From contig NC_053126.1 in assembly GCF_010015445.1 (NCBI RefSeq), positions 8,772,249-8,836,248 of the forward strand: a stretch of DNA of 64,000 nucleotides, in the 5' to 3' direction. A program made the position numbers and the translations under genes. Of the stretch, positions 11,801 to 25,182 are shown piece by piece; within the stretch, counting starts at the first letter, position 1, and each line of letters begins with the position of its first letter. This DNA comes from Perca fluviatilis (taxonomy: Eukaryota; Chordata; Actinopteri; Perciformes; Percidae). The notes under the pieces are model-generated. The model ran no database searches, was not told where the DNA came from, and saw only the letters and a list, made by a program, of their open reading frames with translations.

Positions 11801-14800
11801 TTGGAGGGTAGAACAGTATTTATTTCTTAGAGTTGGAGCTCCACATATAACTTTTTCGTTTCTTTTTCAAAATATTATCGTACAACTTATACCACTCGTC
11901 TTGTCTTACTTATCCTTTTATGTCCCTTAGAAATGTCAGTAAAGTTAACATGGCAGTCGTATGTGTTTGAGAGCTGAAAGGGGCTTTTGTTTATACTATA
12001 CACATTCATTTTGTCTGATATATATATATATAAACCTCTCCAGATAAGCTTGAGCGCCTCTTCTTCGCTACAAAAAAAACCTCTGTCACTGTTGTGTTAT
12101 CTTTATTTCTTTATTTAGCATAAACATGTCTCCTGCCGTGCTAGTTACAGCACTGTTGTGACTTGTGTCACCTTTCCTTCTCAGTGTACTCCAGAGTGCT
12201 GAAGAAATCCTCTCAAGAACTGTACGGCCTTATCTGCTATGCCGAGCTCCGCAAAAAAGTTGGAGGGCGTAAGTGAGGCTGCACATGTGTTTGAATGCAT
12301 GTCTTTTTGAAGTTGTTTTGTGTGTAAGTGTTTTTCTGCTGTTTCTTGGGGACACAAGGGATGTGATTAAACGCTGCACCCTCCCAGTCATGGGGGACAG
12401 CGGCTCCTGAGGGATGATGTGGTAAACAGCTCTGTGTTTTGTCTTTGACAGTAATGGATGATAAGAATGTGGCAAAGCTGAATGAACTAATCCAGCAAGG
12501 GTAAGTTGGTAGTAAAATTGAAAAAAAAAAACACATTGCCCACTCATACTGTTTTTAATTACTGGTATTGTGTTTACATACACACATCTGGGATTGTCAA
12601 GTATGCAGTTTGGGGTTTTAAGTGCTATATCACAACACATACACGCTTTAACCCTCAGTATGAGGTGATGAGAACATGCCAAAAGCAAGAAATTTGCATT
12701 AGAAGCAGGAAACCTATACTTAAAGGAGTTTTTCTTTTAAAACATTGTATGATATGGTATAGTATAATATTACTGCATTGCATTATTGTTTTGTCAAATG
12801 TTTTTGGTGTTTTGTTTACTACTAGTATGTTCAGCTTATTCTGTGATGTGTAGTATGTGATCCAGAAAAGTGGTCCCTAACATTGAATATGCTGTTCTGT
12901 CTGTTTGACCAGAGCCACCACCGTGCGCTCCAAAGGGAGGAACTTGCGGATCAAAGCACCCATGTGCCGAGCACTGAAGAAACTTTGTGATCCAGATGGT
13001 GAGCGTGCGATGCACAGACCTCCAACACATACATAAAAAGTAAACAAACATCAGGGCTGAAAATACAAACCATGGCAATGGTGAGGCACAGGGTTTGTAG
13101 GGGCGGTGTTGAGACTATAACTATGGCAGCGCGTGTGGGCTCGTGGCGTTTCCTTGGTAACTCTGTGGGAGCAAAGTGAGGAGCAGGATGGAGATGACTG
13201 GTCTGATCGACTGGCATCTGCCCCTCTGTTCAATAACAGCCACCCACCAACCTTAGATAAAACATTTTATTTATTCAAGGATGGAAAATTAGATGGAGTC
13301 AGTGTTTATTTTCAGTGCTGTATCAGTGTTTTGCAAAAATCTTGGCAAAAGGCATTGTACCTGTATGTTCTGTTTCCTCTTCAGTACTACTGAGTTTGGC
13401 TACTGTCTTTTTGTAGCCTGGTAATCCAGTGTTTCCCCCACATAGACTAATTTGTGGCGTACGTTTCGTTATATATATTTTTTATGCTATTTAAAACACG
13501 CAGCGTACACACACACACACACACACCCACACAACACAGCCCCTCCCCTCTGTGCACACCGCGTCTGTCTCCATAAAAATGAGATCATCCCTGGAAGCGT
13601 GGAAGCATGGCCTATTTGGTGCAGAGAAGACGAAATCAGTAGCGGAGTGGCAATCGGGAGAGTCAGGACTTTTCCCGGTGGGCTGGTAGTGTTTCAATAC
13701 AAACGGGTAACATAAGATACTACGGGTGAAATAAGCTAACTTTGCTAAGTCTTTTAGCAAAGTTACTTCCTTTTCTCAATTTGGCCGGCTGTGGCATAAG
13801 TTAGCTTGGCAGTTCCAATGCGCTCCTTGCATTGGGCTAGTGTGGATCGTGTTGCTGTGCTGTGTGTTGTTCATTCATTCACCGGACCATCCGTTGCAAG
13901 AGCGCATACTCTTTTTCTCAATTCAACACAATTGTACTGTCATGTAGTACTTCTGTAGCTCTTTAGGTTCAGTATTTTGTTGTGCAGTTGTATAATTTTT
14001 TTGTGACTTCATACTCTTACAAAATCCCTCTGACTAGGTGCCTGCTCTCACTTTTCAAAAACACACAACCTTTTCTCCTGAGAGAATTTTTTGGTGTTTC
14101 TCAATTCAGTCTCACTGTGTCTTTGTGTCCCTGTAGGAGTGAGTGACGAGGAGGACCAGAAGCCGGTGCGTCTACCCCTGAAGGTGGCAGTGGAGCTCCA
14201 ACCACGCAGTAACCAGTCCTGGGCCCGCGTTCAGAGTCTAGCCCACAACCCTCGCCTCAGGTTAGACTTGCCTGTTAACTAATGGCTGAGGAGTTAATTA
14301 CCAACAAACACTTTCAAAAGCTTACCATATGACATCACAAGAATTTCTTAATATTTAGCTTGAAAGCAGACATTTGAAGTTATTTCATCACCAGAATCAG
14401 TTTGCAGCCATATCCTAATTCCCCTGTTGGCGTCTTCAGAATGCTCTGACACCACACACTTGAGTTGGATAGTTTTTAATAATGTAAGAAAATACAAATT
14501 CACAAACAACCACTTTTGCCATTGTTTTCAGGGTCAATTTTCCAACAGCACAGCTCAATAATGCAATGCCTTTTGGCAAATGAATGCCAGTCCATATTTT
14601 GTTCGCAACTGAAACACTGCAAGACTATAACATAGCATTGCCAAAAAAAACTATTAAACGTATGTGTGCTTTGGAAAATGGTCAGCAAAAGTCTTAACTA
14701 TATATGTATAGTATATTGTTAGTTGCCAGGATCAATGGCTAAAGTTAATGTGTATTAGTGTGTTTAGAATGAGACCTAAAAGTGCTATACATGTTAGGAG

Positions 14801-17800
14801 CATACAAACTAAAGCCCAATGCTGGTCTGCACCATGTTACCACAGCAACTATCTATTTTTGTGTCTTCTCCAACCCAGGATGGTGGTGGAGCTCCACAGG
14901 AAAGTCTCCAGCCTCATTGAGTATCTGAAACAGAAGTGGGCGTACCATGACCAGCGGATTGTATCCTTTAAAACAGCATATGATTTGCAACTTTGTAGAG
15001 TATTGATTGGATTTCAGTTTAAGTGCAGTAGCACAGAGTGTGAGAGCGCTGATACAAAGTCGTCATGTGACAGTGGAGCAGTGAACTTTTAAGATTTTTC
15101 TTACAAAGTTTTCTGCAGCTCAGGGCGTCTTTTTGAATTGGAAAAAAGTTCAGCTTTTCGGAAAAAAACGCCCTGTTGGGGGTAACTTGCTTTGTTTTAT
15201 CTAACGTTAGCACCGCTCCACATAGCGCTCTAGGATACTGTAGCAGTAGCTGTTGTTATAGCAACAAAAGATGCTCTCGGCTGCTTTTTGGAACCAAAAT
15301 GCTGCCAGCTTTTTTTTTTTTTTTTAAACTACAAAAGCGCCCTAGTCAACTTTTCTTGTCAAAAAAGTGTGATCATGGCCTAATTTAAAAGTAGTTTTTT
15401 TACATCACCCTTTCATACAGTAATGTTATATATAGCCAGCTGCAAATAACACACTACAATATGTTGCACAATACAATATATTTATTATCTTTGGTCCGTG
15501 ATATTGCACTTCAGCTGTAAAGATTTGTGCACTGTAAACATGCCTATTTCTGTCAGTTATGTCTGAGTCCTTGACACTGACGTTTCAGCTTAAGAGTCTT
15601 ATGGAGAGGGAGGCTCTGGAGGGTGGCCAGTCCAACACAGCGTCTCCCAGCAAATCCCAGCAGGATGAGCTCTTTCTTTTCCCCGCCGAAAGCAGTACTT
15701 TGACCACACTTCCTGGTGTGGCACGTGTCGTTCACTCCAAGGCCTCCTGCACTGTACACTGGCTAGAAAGTGGCAAGAACCGGCCTAATGCCAAGGAACT
15801 CCCAGCTGCTCAGATTCTGGGTATTCACACAGCTCCACCACTTCGGACTAGCACTAAATCTGGACGGGGAGGCACAGCTGCTGCTGGAGGTGCTGGCTCT
15901 TCAGTGACTGTATTGGGTGATAGTAGACGAACTGAGCCCCTTAATCCTGAGCCTTCACAAGACTGTTCTACAAAGGTAGAGGAGAAGAGACCTCAGTCTG
16001 TTTCTGTCCCTGCCTCCTCACAACAGACTGTGGCTCCTAGGGAAGAGGGAATTGGGATAGGGCCCTTTGAAGGGGGAACAACCGGTAGTGGTGTGGAGGC
16101 CAGTAGTGGTTTAGCAGTGACCAAAAGCATGGACAACTTGTGTAGTGGTACAGAAAGCTCATCTGAGCAGTGCAAAGAGGAGCTGAACACCATCACCTCT
16201 TCCCCAGAGGGCAACCAGACTCCCCCAGCCAAACCTTCAGTGACTGGCTCAGAGGAGGGAATGTTGCAGGGATCTGCACCAGCAGCCAAAGAACGAGCTG
16301 TTGAGCAGATCAGAGGGGAGGGCTGGAGCGCCCGTGACGCAGAGAACGTCACCCTGGCTGAGCTCTACCTGATGTTTGGGAAGCCTGGCAAACTGCAGCT
16401 GGAGTATGAGTGGCAGCCCATTGCAGCTCCTTTCAACAACCAAGAAAACGGACAAGCCTCGTCACAGCTCAAGCCCAACAGGACACACCGCGTTTTGCGC
16501 TGCCTGCTCAAGCTGGTTGCCACCGAGGTCAATCCTAAACCTTTGGTAGGGATTAACCGTTTCTCGCAATGTTATTGCTGGTTGCCAGATACCCATTTTA
16601 TCTTTTTATTTATGAACACAACTTCTGAATGTCATGATTATTTGTGCAGACTTGTTACAAATTAGAAGTTTAACATTTAAACTTGTGCAAACATTTTTTA
16701 ATTCATTTGCGCATCCCATGAGAATGCAGGGGTGCATATTCCTGGATGTGGATTCATAAAATTGCATTGCTAAGTGAATTAATCCACAACAAAAGGTTCA
16801 ACACGCGTAAACGTAATGTTGTATTTGTACAATGTTGGCTGAAAGTTAGCACTGGGAATGCAATGTGAATTATTTTGTGGCACGTTGTAAACTCTAGTTA
16901 AAGCATTACATGTAAATGAGCAGATGGTGTCAACAATGTGTCTTCTTCTCCAGGCTCCAGAGCTGTGCTCCACAGCTACATCACCACTTAAGACCCATCA
17001 AGAGGAGCAAAACCAGGCCCTCACACCTCCAGGGAAGGGTCCCATAGCAGGTGTTCGCAGCCCCAGCTTTGGCCGGCAGCAGGGGTCTATCCGAGGGGCC
17101 CGGTTACACCTGCCAAATGCTGGAGTCTCAGGTATTTGCGGGTCTCTCTCACATACTCTAAAGCCTCTACTACAGGCACTAAATGTGCATTCAATTCAGT
17201 GTAGCTGAATCCCATAAAGATTGTAGCCACGGTTTTCAGCACAGTAGCGACTCTGTTTTTGCATTAATTTGAAATCAATAAGCTGTCAAAGAATGGTTAT
17301 GATGCTTTATGATGAATCATATCTACTCCCAATTTAGCTGTATTTGTTGACCCATGTAAGTCTGCCGATATTACTGATGTGTTTATCAATTTTGCTTGAC
17401 AATGAGAAGTTATTATGTAGTGCAACTCCTTCCTGCTTCATAGGGGATTGTTTGAATACTTATTTTGTGTACTGTACTTGTGCGCTGTGTGTGTGTGCAA
17501 AGAATCTCTGGATGCTGTTCAATGGCTTTATACATTATTCTCAAATAATTGTCCCTCCTCACACGTACTTTACGTATCTTACGTGTTCCTCCCCTCTGCA
17601 GGTGGACGCAACCTGCCCCGCTCTCTGCTGGGGTCGACGGCGGGCAGCGACGGAGAAAGCGGTGTGTTTGCAGTACCCACCACACTGCCCCCCAACAGCT
17701 CACGGCACAACAGAATGTTTTCCCCCAATAAGGAAGCTGAGCTAGCCCTCAAACAGCAGCTCGACTCTATCAGTGTAAGACGGTGCAGTGCGTTCTTTTT

Positions 17801-20800
17801 TTACACCAGTTGTACAAAGACTAAATTGGTACACCGTCCACAGGAATATGCACAAATGTTAATATGTATTTTTGGTTCTTTTACAGCAGTCAGATCTTTT
17901 TTCAAGACAGAGAAAACCTCGAAACCGACAACTTCGGAAACCACTTGTAGTTCAGGTAAGAGAAGAACGGAAGGGTGTTTTATCTATTCGGGAGTATCGC
18001 AGTGAACACCAACACGCCTCTGTTGCTTTGTACAGTAGTATAAACTGTCCTTTTGTAATGCCCTGAACACAAATGCTGCCCATTATAGGGCTGCGATAAA
18101 GAGACATCACAGTTAAGACTTGAGCCTGTAACGTACAAACTCCACAGTCCACATAGTCGGCTACGGTGGGGTTTGGATCGGGTTAAATGCTAACTTATGG
18201 GGTTAGGGAATTGGTTGAATACTTGTACTGTAAATGTATATAGGGCTTCTTTGGGCTATGCTAATAAACTGCATTTAGTTCAGTTGCTTCTGTGTCATCC
18301 ACAGCGAACACTCCTACCCCGAACTACAGGAGATACTCCTCAGCATGTCTGCTCCTTCTCTATCCTCTCCAACTCCTCTGCCACAGGTACTCTTCAGACA
18401 ACAGGGTTCTACAGTACAACTTGTTGTGAGCATAATATAGAAATGTTTTAGATTGTACTTTTCCCCACTCCCTATAGTGTAATGTAAAACCGTTACCTTT
18501 TACGCTACGTCATCTTTACGTCCTTGAAAGTAGGTCCTTGAATAGGCTCATTTATGTGTAACACTCATACACTCGGCTAATGTGCTCTTTGTACATAATT
18601 AAATGTAATTTCTCTTTTTCAACAACAGCCCTGGTAATCTCTCGCTCTCTAACTTCCTGTTTCTTCCCTCAGGAACTGGATCTTTCCGGCCAATCCACAC
18701 TCGCCTGGCTCCTTCCTCCCGCCCCCTCCTGTCCAAAGCTTCCACTGCAGCGTCTAGCTCTGCAGCGGCCAGCCAGCTCTCAAGTATGTACAGCTTTCAT
18801 TATTTCATCTATTTTTCTGTTTGATTCAAATTTGTTCTTTTTTTTCTAGATGCAGTATAATTGACATCATACTGTTGAAGTTTGAGTATTAGTTAAACCA
18901 CTTCTTGTCATTCTTTATCCTCCAGTCACTGACAAAACAACAACAGTAGCACTTATAAACATGCTTTTTTTTAATTAATTTTTTTAACATGTGTCCTTCA
19001 CTAACTGGGCTCAACAAAACAGGAAGCAACGAAATTAAACCACTTAGAGAGTTCTACATTTTGAAAACTAAAGTAACTCTACATTACCAGTCAGTTGGCT
19101 GATTTACATTTAGTATACCTTTTGTTCGGCCATCTTGTAGAGTCGTAAGCCATTTTTGTTTTTAAATATGAACTCCAGACTCTGTCCGAGGAATCAGGTC
19201 CATGTAGCACACAACATTTGATTTAGACGAGTGGTGGCGCTGGGTAGAGCTTGAAGCAGACAGGACATAATGCAGATTACAGTGTCACGGAGCCGTTCGT
19301 AATTTAGCCATAAACAACCGATTCTCTTGCGGTTTGTTGAATTTGTCTGAAGAATCACCCTCCTTCTTCAGCCTTGGATGTTTGTTTCTTCCGGTTTTGC
19401 GCGAGCAGCATGAAACTTCCTCAACACACGCCCACTCGCTTGCTGTGCACATTCGACGCAATCTCCAGAAGGAGATTACACAGATGTTGTACTAGATGGT
19501 TCTACTCCTACATGATCTCTGACAGTCAATATGGTTTTAAACACAGAGTTTTTGTGCAGGAGTAAAATAACAAAAAGAACACTCTTCCAGCTACTCTCTC
19601 CAAGAGGAGCAACTTGCTTTTTTCATGCTTTTCAATTTTTTATTTTGTATGTTGTTAATTGTTGAAGTTAAACATATTTGGTCCATCTCCACATGCTCAG
19701 TTAGTGTTAATACTTATCAGGTGTGTGCTGATCCCTTGTGTTTCCAAACTGTTATTCCTCTTTCAGGTGCCATTGACCTGGCAGCGAAGTCTGCAGGTAT
19801 CATCCCTGGCAGTCCCTGTCGGGAGCTAAATTCTCCCGCTGTTGATAACCGTACCCTGCTCGCCACCACACCCATTGTTGATGCTGAACCAGACTCTCAA
19901 CTCCTCCAGCACAATGTCCCAGAGGTCAGCAGCACACACTCACCTACACAAACTGGGAGCTTTGCTTCACTTGGTGTCTACACTATACCTTCTTCTTCTT
20001 CTTCGGTTTTTATGTCTCCTCAACTCCACATTAATGCTAAATGGCTATTCAGTATCTCAGTAGTTATTTGTAAATTAGCAAAACTAGTTTCTGCTTACAT
20101 ACCACTGGATCAAATAGGTTAATGAGTGATGGATTCAGTGGTTATCATGCCCGGTCACTCAACACCACATCAATGCTGGTTGAACTTGGGACTGAATATT
20201 TGCGGTTCAACGTGAATGCAGTTCACATCTTGGTAGAGTATACAGTAGAACCTACAAGGCTGCGGCATTTAAAGGGGAACTATGCAGTTTTTTTAGCTTA
20301 ATTAACCTTAACTGAACTGCTTCGCAGTCATTGGAATGGTTATGACTTTTTTCGAGTTGAATGGTGGTCGTCTTGCTTCACCTTAGCGCCTGTGAGCGGA
20401 AAAATCACCCTTGCAACTTTCGGCTGGCGAGCCACCGGCCTAAGCATCAGGAAGCATCGCGTGATATCAGGTCTCATGATGTAACAAATTGCTTCACGGC
20501 ACCACACACATACGTCCATTCAGGAAGCGGCTAACAAGGTAGCAATGGAGTTTTTCACACTATCATCATGGCTGAGCCGGCAAAAAAGAAGCAGAAAGCT
20601 TGGAAAGCATTATCAGAGGAACAGAGAAAGAGGAAACGGCAGACTGACCGAGCGAGGAGTCAGACACAAGTAGACATAGGAGCCAAATATCTATTCTGAA
20701 GCTGTAGGGGGAGCTCTATAGAGAAACCTGCAAGCAAAAAGAGAAATGGCCAAAACTGCATAGCGCCCGCATAGCATGATGAAAAAGAACTACTTTACTG

Positions 20801-22654
20801 TGAGGGTGAAGTAGGACTCCATTGAGAAAGGCCACAGTAAAGTACTGCTTGTGCGTACGAAACAATTGTTTGGTACCCACAACATGGACAAGTCATGTTT
20901 TTTTGTTTTTTTCTGCAAATTTCCTGTCCTTCTGTCTTTGCCTGGCCAGCTGGGTAGAAAACATGTTGTTGCTCTGAAATCTCATCTGTGGGGGGAAATA
21001 AAACCATAGAAAATCTAGCAAAGCAGCCCCAATTAAGTGTTCAACTTGTTCTTTTCACAGAATGGTCAGCCTCCAGCGTCTCCTGAAGTGATCGGTGGTG
21101 GGGACTCTCTCCTCTCTCCACCCAGCGTAGCCTCGCTCCTGGACATCTCTCTCCCTGGCCCCCCCGAAGAGGCTCTAGCCCCCGGAGAACCTCAGACACA
21201 CATCAGTGACTCCATCATCGAGCTCGCCATCAACTCTGCCCACTATGGTGAGTGTGTGTTTCTATCCCACAGTGGGGTAGATTTCTTTCTTTAAAAATGA
21301 CAAATTGCAGTTTGTACTTGTAAATGTTTATACTGGAGTGCAGTTTGCTAATTGAGATGAAAAGTGACAGGTCAGAAAAGTTCAATCCACACCAACAGGA
21401 TTTGGTTGGGTGTTCTCCTGAGAGGTTGTGTTGCGTGTAAGACCGTTTGAAATATGATGACAGGCAACAAACTAAACTTCTGAGATGTCAGGCTTATTGA
21501 ACATTGTGTGTATAATCTAATGGCTGTTTGCCTGTTCTGCTGCAGGCGAGGAGGCCGCTCTCTCTCCAGCCAAGCTGAGCAACAATGACGGCTCCAAACT
21601 GTTGGCCTCGTCTCCGTCAGTCAGCCCGTCCAGAGGCTGGATCCCTTCGCCCAGCCATGACCCCCAGTGGTACCCCAGCGACTCATCTGACTCCACACTG
21701 GGATGCCTCCTGTGTAAGTCTATTTCTCTCTTAAATAAATATACACATACTATTACAGATCTTTGTTGTAGCTCTACTGAACTCTACTGTGTGCTTCCTA
21801 TCCAAAGAGTTGATGCTAGAAATGAACGTTAAAGCCTGAGCAGACTGTTGAATTGAAAATTTAAAATCTACAGCCTGCCGGTCTCTGCTCCCTTTGTGTC
21901 CAAGACCTCTGTGCCTTCAAACTTTCATTCTCTTGTTAGTGCACAATAACACTGACATAGCTGTAGACTTCCTCTTGCAGCGATGTCCCATAAAGACTAC
22001 TTTCTCTTCATGTGTGCCGTCCCCTTTATTCACGGTCTGTCTCTTTTCCTTACAGCCAGCATGGTCTCTCCTGATAAGGGCAAGCGGAACACCCTAACCC
22101 CCTCTGGTCCCTCCAGCGGCACAGCTTTGCTTGGTCCTAGCCTCCTGGACTGCAACTCCCATGATTCCTTTCAGTCCCGTGGCATTCCTGATGTGGCAGA
22201 AGTAAGTTGATCCCTTTCTCATTAAGGGATATGTAAGTAGAAAGAATGTTGGTATACAGTCTTCTAAACATAGCAATTTTGCAATTTTTTGTCAGTCTAA
22301 AAATTGGCTTCCTTGTGAATAGTTTAAAATGTTGTTAAATACACTTGTTGAATTTTTATGTCGAGAGTTAGAGATTGATACCACTCGCATGTAAATATGA
22401 AGCTACAGTCGGCTTAGCTCGGCATAAATACTGGAAACGGATGAAACTGCTCGCATGGCTCTGTCCAAAAAAAGGCATTTTCATATTTTTTCAGTTGTCA
22501 TTACTGTTGTACATTGAAAGCTCTTTGGTTGTGCTCACAGATGGACTCTCAGCTTGCGTGTATGATGAGTGAGAGCAGCGTGGACTACATCGCTCGCTTC
22601 AATGACCTGGCTCAGGAGCTGGCTGTGACAGAGCCCTCCATCCCACCACCCTGA
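8824..22654 (+). CDS. cramp1: Cramped chromatin regulator homolog 1
   Basis: Nuclear SANT/Myb-like protein of the Drosophila Cramped family; the vertebrate protein is linked to chromatin and linker-histone gene control. Coding exons: 8824-8873, 9255-9631, 11321-11523, 11634-11787, 12185-12268, 12452-12500, 12913-12998, 14137-14260, 14879-14960, 15589-16545, 16954-17131, 17602-17774, 17887-17955, 18305-18386, 18673-18783, 19767-19924, 21061-21247, 21546-21713, 22056-22201, 22541-22654. These give 3552 nt in one open frame (1183 aa; human about 1270). The SANT-like domain (RRQWESWSTEDKN, then KNKEQVRHFYYRTWHKI) spans about residues 191-262. Conserved C-terminal blocks include LLDISLPGPPE, HISDSIIELAI, HDPQWYPSDSSDS and FNDLAQEL. 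The human-like start (MTLGS) is ATG 9256; exon 1 adds 17 in-frame residues and is less certain. The gene is head-to-head with jpt2 and tail-to-tail with dhrs7b. Confidence 0.94.
13508..13526. repeat. short (AC)n run
   Basis: About nine AC units in cramp1 intron 7. Just upstream, near 13430, an AGTGTTTCCCCCAC motif resembles the terminus of hAT-type elements, but I cannot find a matching opposite end. Confidence 0.7.
15118..15345. mobile_element. possible MITE with AGGGCG ends in cramp1 intron 9
   Basis: An AGGGCG-containing end near 15121 and its complement CGCCCT near 15340 bound about 225 bp. A further internal CGCCCT near 15170 forms a small hairpin with the left end. The ends match only over about 12-15 bp and no target duplication is clear, so the boundaries and class are tentative. 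Confidence 0.35.
20272..20768 (+). mobile_element. non-autonomous repeat with short inverted ends in cramp1 intron 16
   Basis: The stretch starts GGGGAACTATGCAGTTTT and ends AAAACTGCATAGCGCC. The inner ACTATGCAGTTTT and AAAACTGCATAG are inverted complements, giving a unit of about 495 bp. It carries a 43-codon open frame at 20568-20699, listed separately. The class is unknown to me. Confidence 0.55.
20568..20699 (+). pseudogene. fragment of a repeat-borne basic ORF
   Basis: The 43-codon frame begins MAEPAKKKQKAWKALSEEQR, continues with a lysine/arginine-rich stretch (RKRKRQTDRAR) and stops with TGA at 20697-20699. It lies inside the inverted-end repeat at 20272-20768. Similar basic peptides are, from memory, found in repeats dispersed through teleost genomes, often running on into a longer frame; that link needs a search. 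It looks like a truncated copy, not a host gene. Confidence 0.35.
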
Positions 22655-25182
22655 GGAAGAGGACCTGGCTCCAACGGCCATCTGAAGGATACGACTTTGC
22701 TTGGTCTAGACTGTCAGGTCTACTTTGGAGAAAAGACGGCTGTAGAGTAAAGGCCCCCCACCCCCCGAAGGCCACCCTGCCCTGTTTGTAAAAGTGCAAT
22801 AATGAGAGTGAACCTTTGACCATTGTTCAAAGTAAGTTTGAAACTTGTTGCTTTCACTGAACTCTTCTTTAAGTTGAAATGCCCTTTAAAAACCAACACT
22901 TCAGAAAAACAAATGCGTTTACAAAACACAACCTCATGTACAGGAAAATACTATGCCATATCTGAACAAAATATTTTCGCTGATCTTTTATGTCTCTTCC
23001 TGCTCTTTGTGTGTTGGTCTGTCTTCTACTCTCTCAGATTTAACCCCACAAAATGTGTAAATCCACCAAAATGTGCAGTTTAGATCCAATCTGGTGACAA
23101 ACAACTGTTCAAGTGTGATTTTGAAAGTAATGGCAGCGAGATAGAGGTTTAATGTGGTGAGATACTCGTTTCTTTTCAGTTGTTTTTGTGGCCTCAGTTG
23201 CGAAAGTAGAGCAAAACACAGCAGGGCAGGTAGAAGTCAAATTATTTGATACTGCCCTCCATTTCACATGCTCCTGATCACTTCAGGTTTTATTGGATGA
23301 ATTTTAGGAACATAGCCTGTCATGTGTGTTTGGAATCAGGTCTGTCATTTCTTATGGTCAAATGTCACATGCAAAATGGCAGCTTTTGTTGGTTGAGTTA
23401 ATTAGCTCAAGCTACTAGCCTTGAAGTTTGTGCTGAAATCACATTGGAGTTCAATGTCCATCACCAGTCGCTTCATGCAATTTTCATCACCTTTTAATAC
23501 ATTTGAGATAATACCAATTGCAACAGTGTTCAGGGTTGGTTTGTTGTTGCATAAATTGGTCGACTTATTTTTGAACTTATTTTAAATAACCTTGTCACAG
23601 TAGTTGGGGTATTTTTTACTCGACTACTATTTACTCATTTACTTTAGCTCTTTGCTTGTAGCTCACAGCCCTCGTTAGTTCAAACGAAGAAGCGAGTCAA
23701 ACTGTTTTCAATCGAGGACTAAACCGAGGCACCATTAACCAAGAATGTGACCAACCATGTATTCAATTTCATTGATGAGTGAAATTTAAAATGTCATGGA
23801 TACCATTCAAAGTTCCCAGTAGTGTTACACTCTGTTTCAACTCTCCAAAAGCAAGCAGACACAAGAATCTAATGAAATCAAACACTAAAGCCACTCCACT
23901 CCATTCAGTTTTTATTAAAGTCATGTAGTCATTCTGTAAATCACTAGTAAACCTTTTGATTGATTGTGCTCAAAAACATTAATTCCCCATTCAAGCTTTA
24001 TTAACTCCTACTGATACCGGATGCTAACAAAACACTATGGCTAATGTCAACATGATTGGCTTCTTAACATGTTCACCATCCCTTTTAAAAGGAACATGCC
24101 GACTTATTGGGACTTTAGCTTATTCACCATAACCCCCAGAGTTAGACAAGTCGATACATACCCTTCTCATCTCCGTGCGTGTCGTAACTCTGTCTGACTC
24201 CCCCAGCACTAGCCTAGCTTAGCCCAGATCCTGGAGGTAACCGGTTCCAACTAGCCTACTGCTCCGAATAAGTGACAAAATAACGGTAACATTTTCCTAT
24301 TTACATGTTGTGATTTGTATAGTCACAGAGTATACAAATAACAAGGTCACATGAGACACAGCCATCTTATAACTGTATACATACTGGGAACAATATTCTC
24401 AGAAGGCGAAGCACTGCTACTTGGGCGGAGTGATTTGCTCGCAGCACCTGAAGCCCTGTGGTGAGGAGCAGAGAGTTCGCTCAGAGTTGAGGTAATAGAG
24501 TCAACAATTACTAGATAGTAAAAGCATAGTGACCTTATTTGTGCACCCTGTGACTATACAAATCACAACACGTAAACAGAAACATGTTGGCGTTATTTTG
24601 TCACTTATTGGGAGCAGTAGGCTAGTTGGAACCGGTTACCTCCAGGATCTGTGCTAGGCTTAGCTAGCGCTGGGGGTTGCAGACAGAGTTACAACACGCA
24701 CGGAGATGAGAAGGGTATGTATGGCCTTATCTAACTCTGGGGGATACGGTGAATAAGAGTCCCAATAAGTCGGCGTGTTCCTTTTACATCAGCCCACTAT
24801 CTATGTGGTGAAGGTAAATGGATGCTTCTCCTACTTTCCCCATGTAGTTTCACCATAGCGATGTACTGTTGTTCACAGCAAATACACATGTGAAATCTAG
24901 ACTTGTGGCATCCAGATTTTCTATAAATTTCATTAAACCAGCATCACTAATATGCAGTATTGTGAACTATTTGTCTCATCAACATGTTTAACTTCATCTC
25001 TGAGTGTAAATTGTAGGGGAGCTCTTGTCGTTCCACAAATGGGAATTAAATTGTTTGTCTCCTTCAAGCACCTTGAGGGCTTTGACTACATTGTAAAAGC
25101 TCTTGTGATGTTTATTCATTTGTGAAAAGGCTTCATCTTCTCACACTAGATACAATGAAGATGATGCTTAATAAGGAATAAA
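22655..25182 (+). other. cramp1: presumed cramp1 3' UTR
   Basis: This follows the cramp1 stop at 22652-22654. The first clear AATAAA I find on the plus strand is at 25177-25182, which would give a UTR of about 2.5 kb. It includes the foldback MITE at 24087-24786. An earlier cleavage site using a weaker signal cannot be excluded. No other coding exon is recognisable. Confidence 0.45.
24087..24786. mobile_element. long foldback MITE (copy A) in presumed cramp1 3' UTR
   Basis: Left arm about 24091-24290 and right arm about 24585-24782 are near-perfect inverted copies. They share GACTTATTGGGACT, the segments around CCAGAGTTAGA and GAGATGAGAAGGGTATGTAT, and GGTAACCGGTTCCAACTAGC. Arms are about 200 bp around a 290-bp centre. 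There is no open frame. An internally deleted relative lies at 30223-30551. Confidence 0.85.

Noticed and set aside
12230..12688. 152-codon minus-strand frame
   Set aside because: It overlaps cramp1 exons 5 and 6 and the introns between and beyond them and shows no family resemblance.
13430..13470. hAT-like terminus (AGTGTTTCCCCCAC)
   Set aside because: No matching opposite end or target duplication could be found, so it was not listed as an element.
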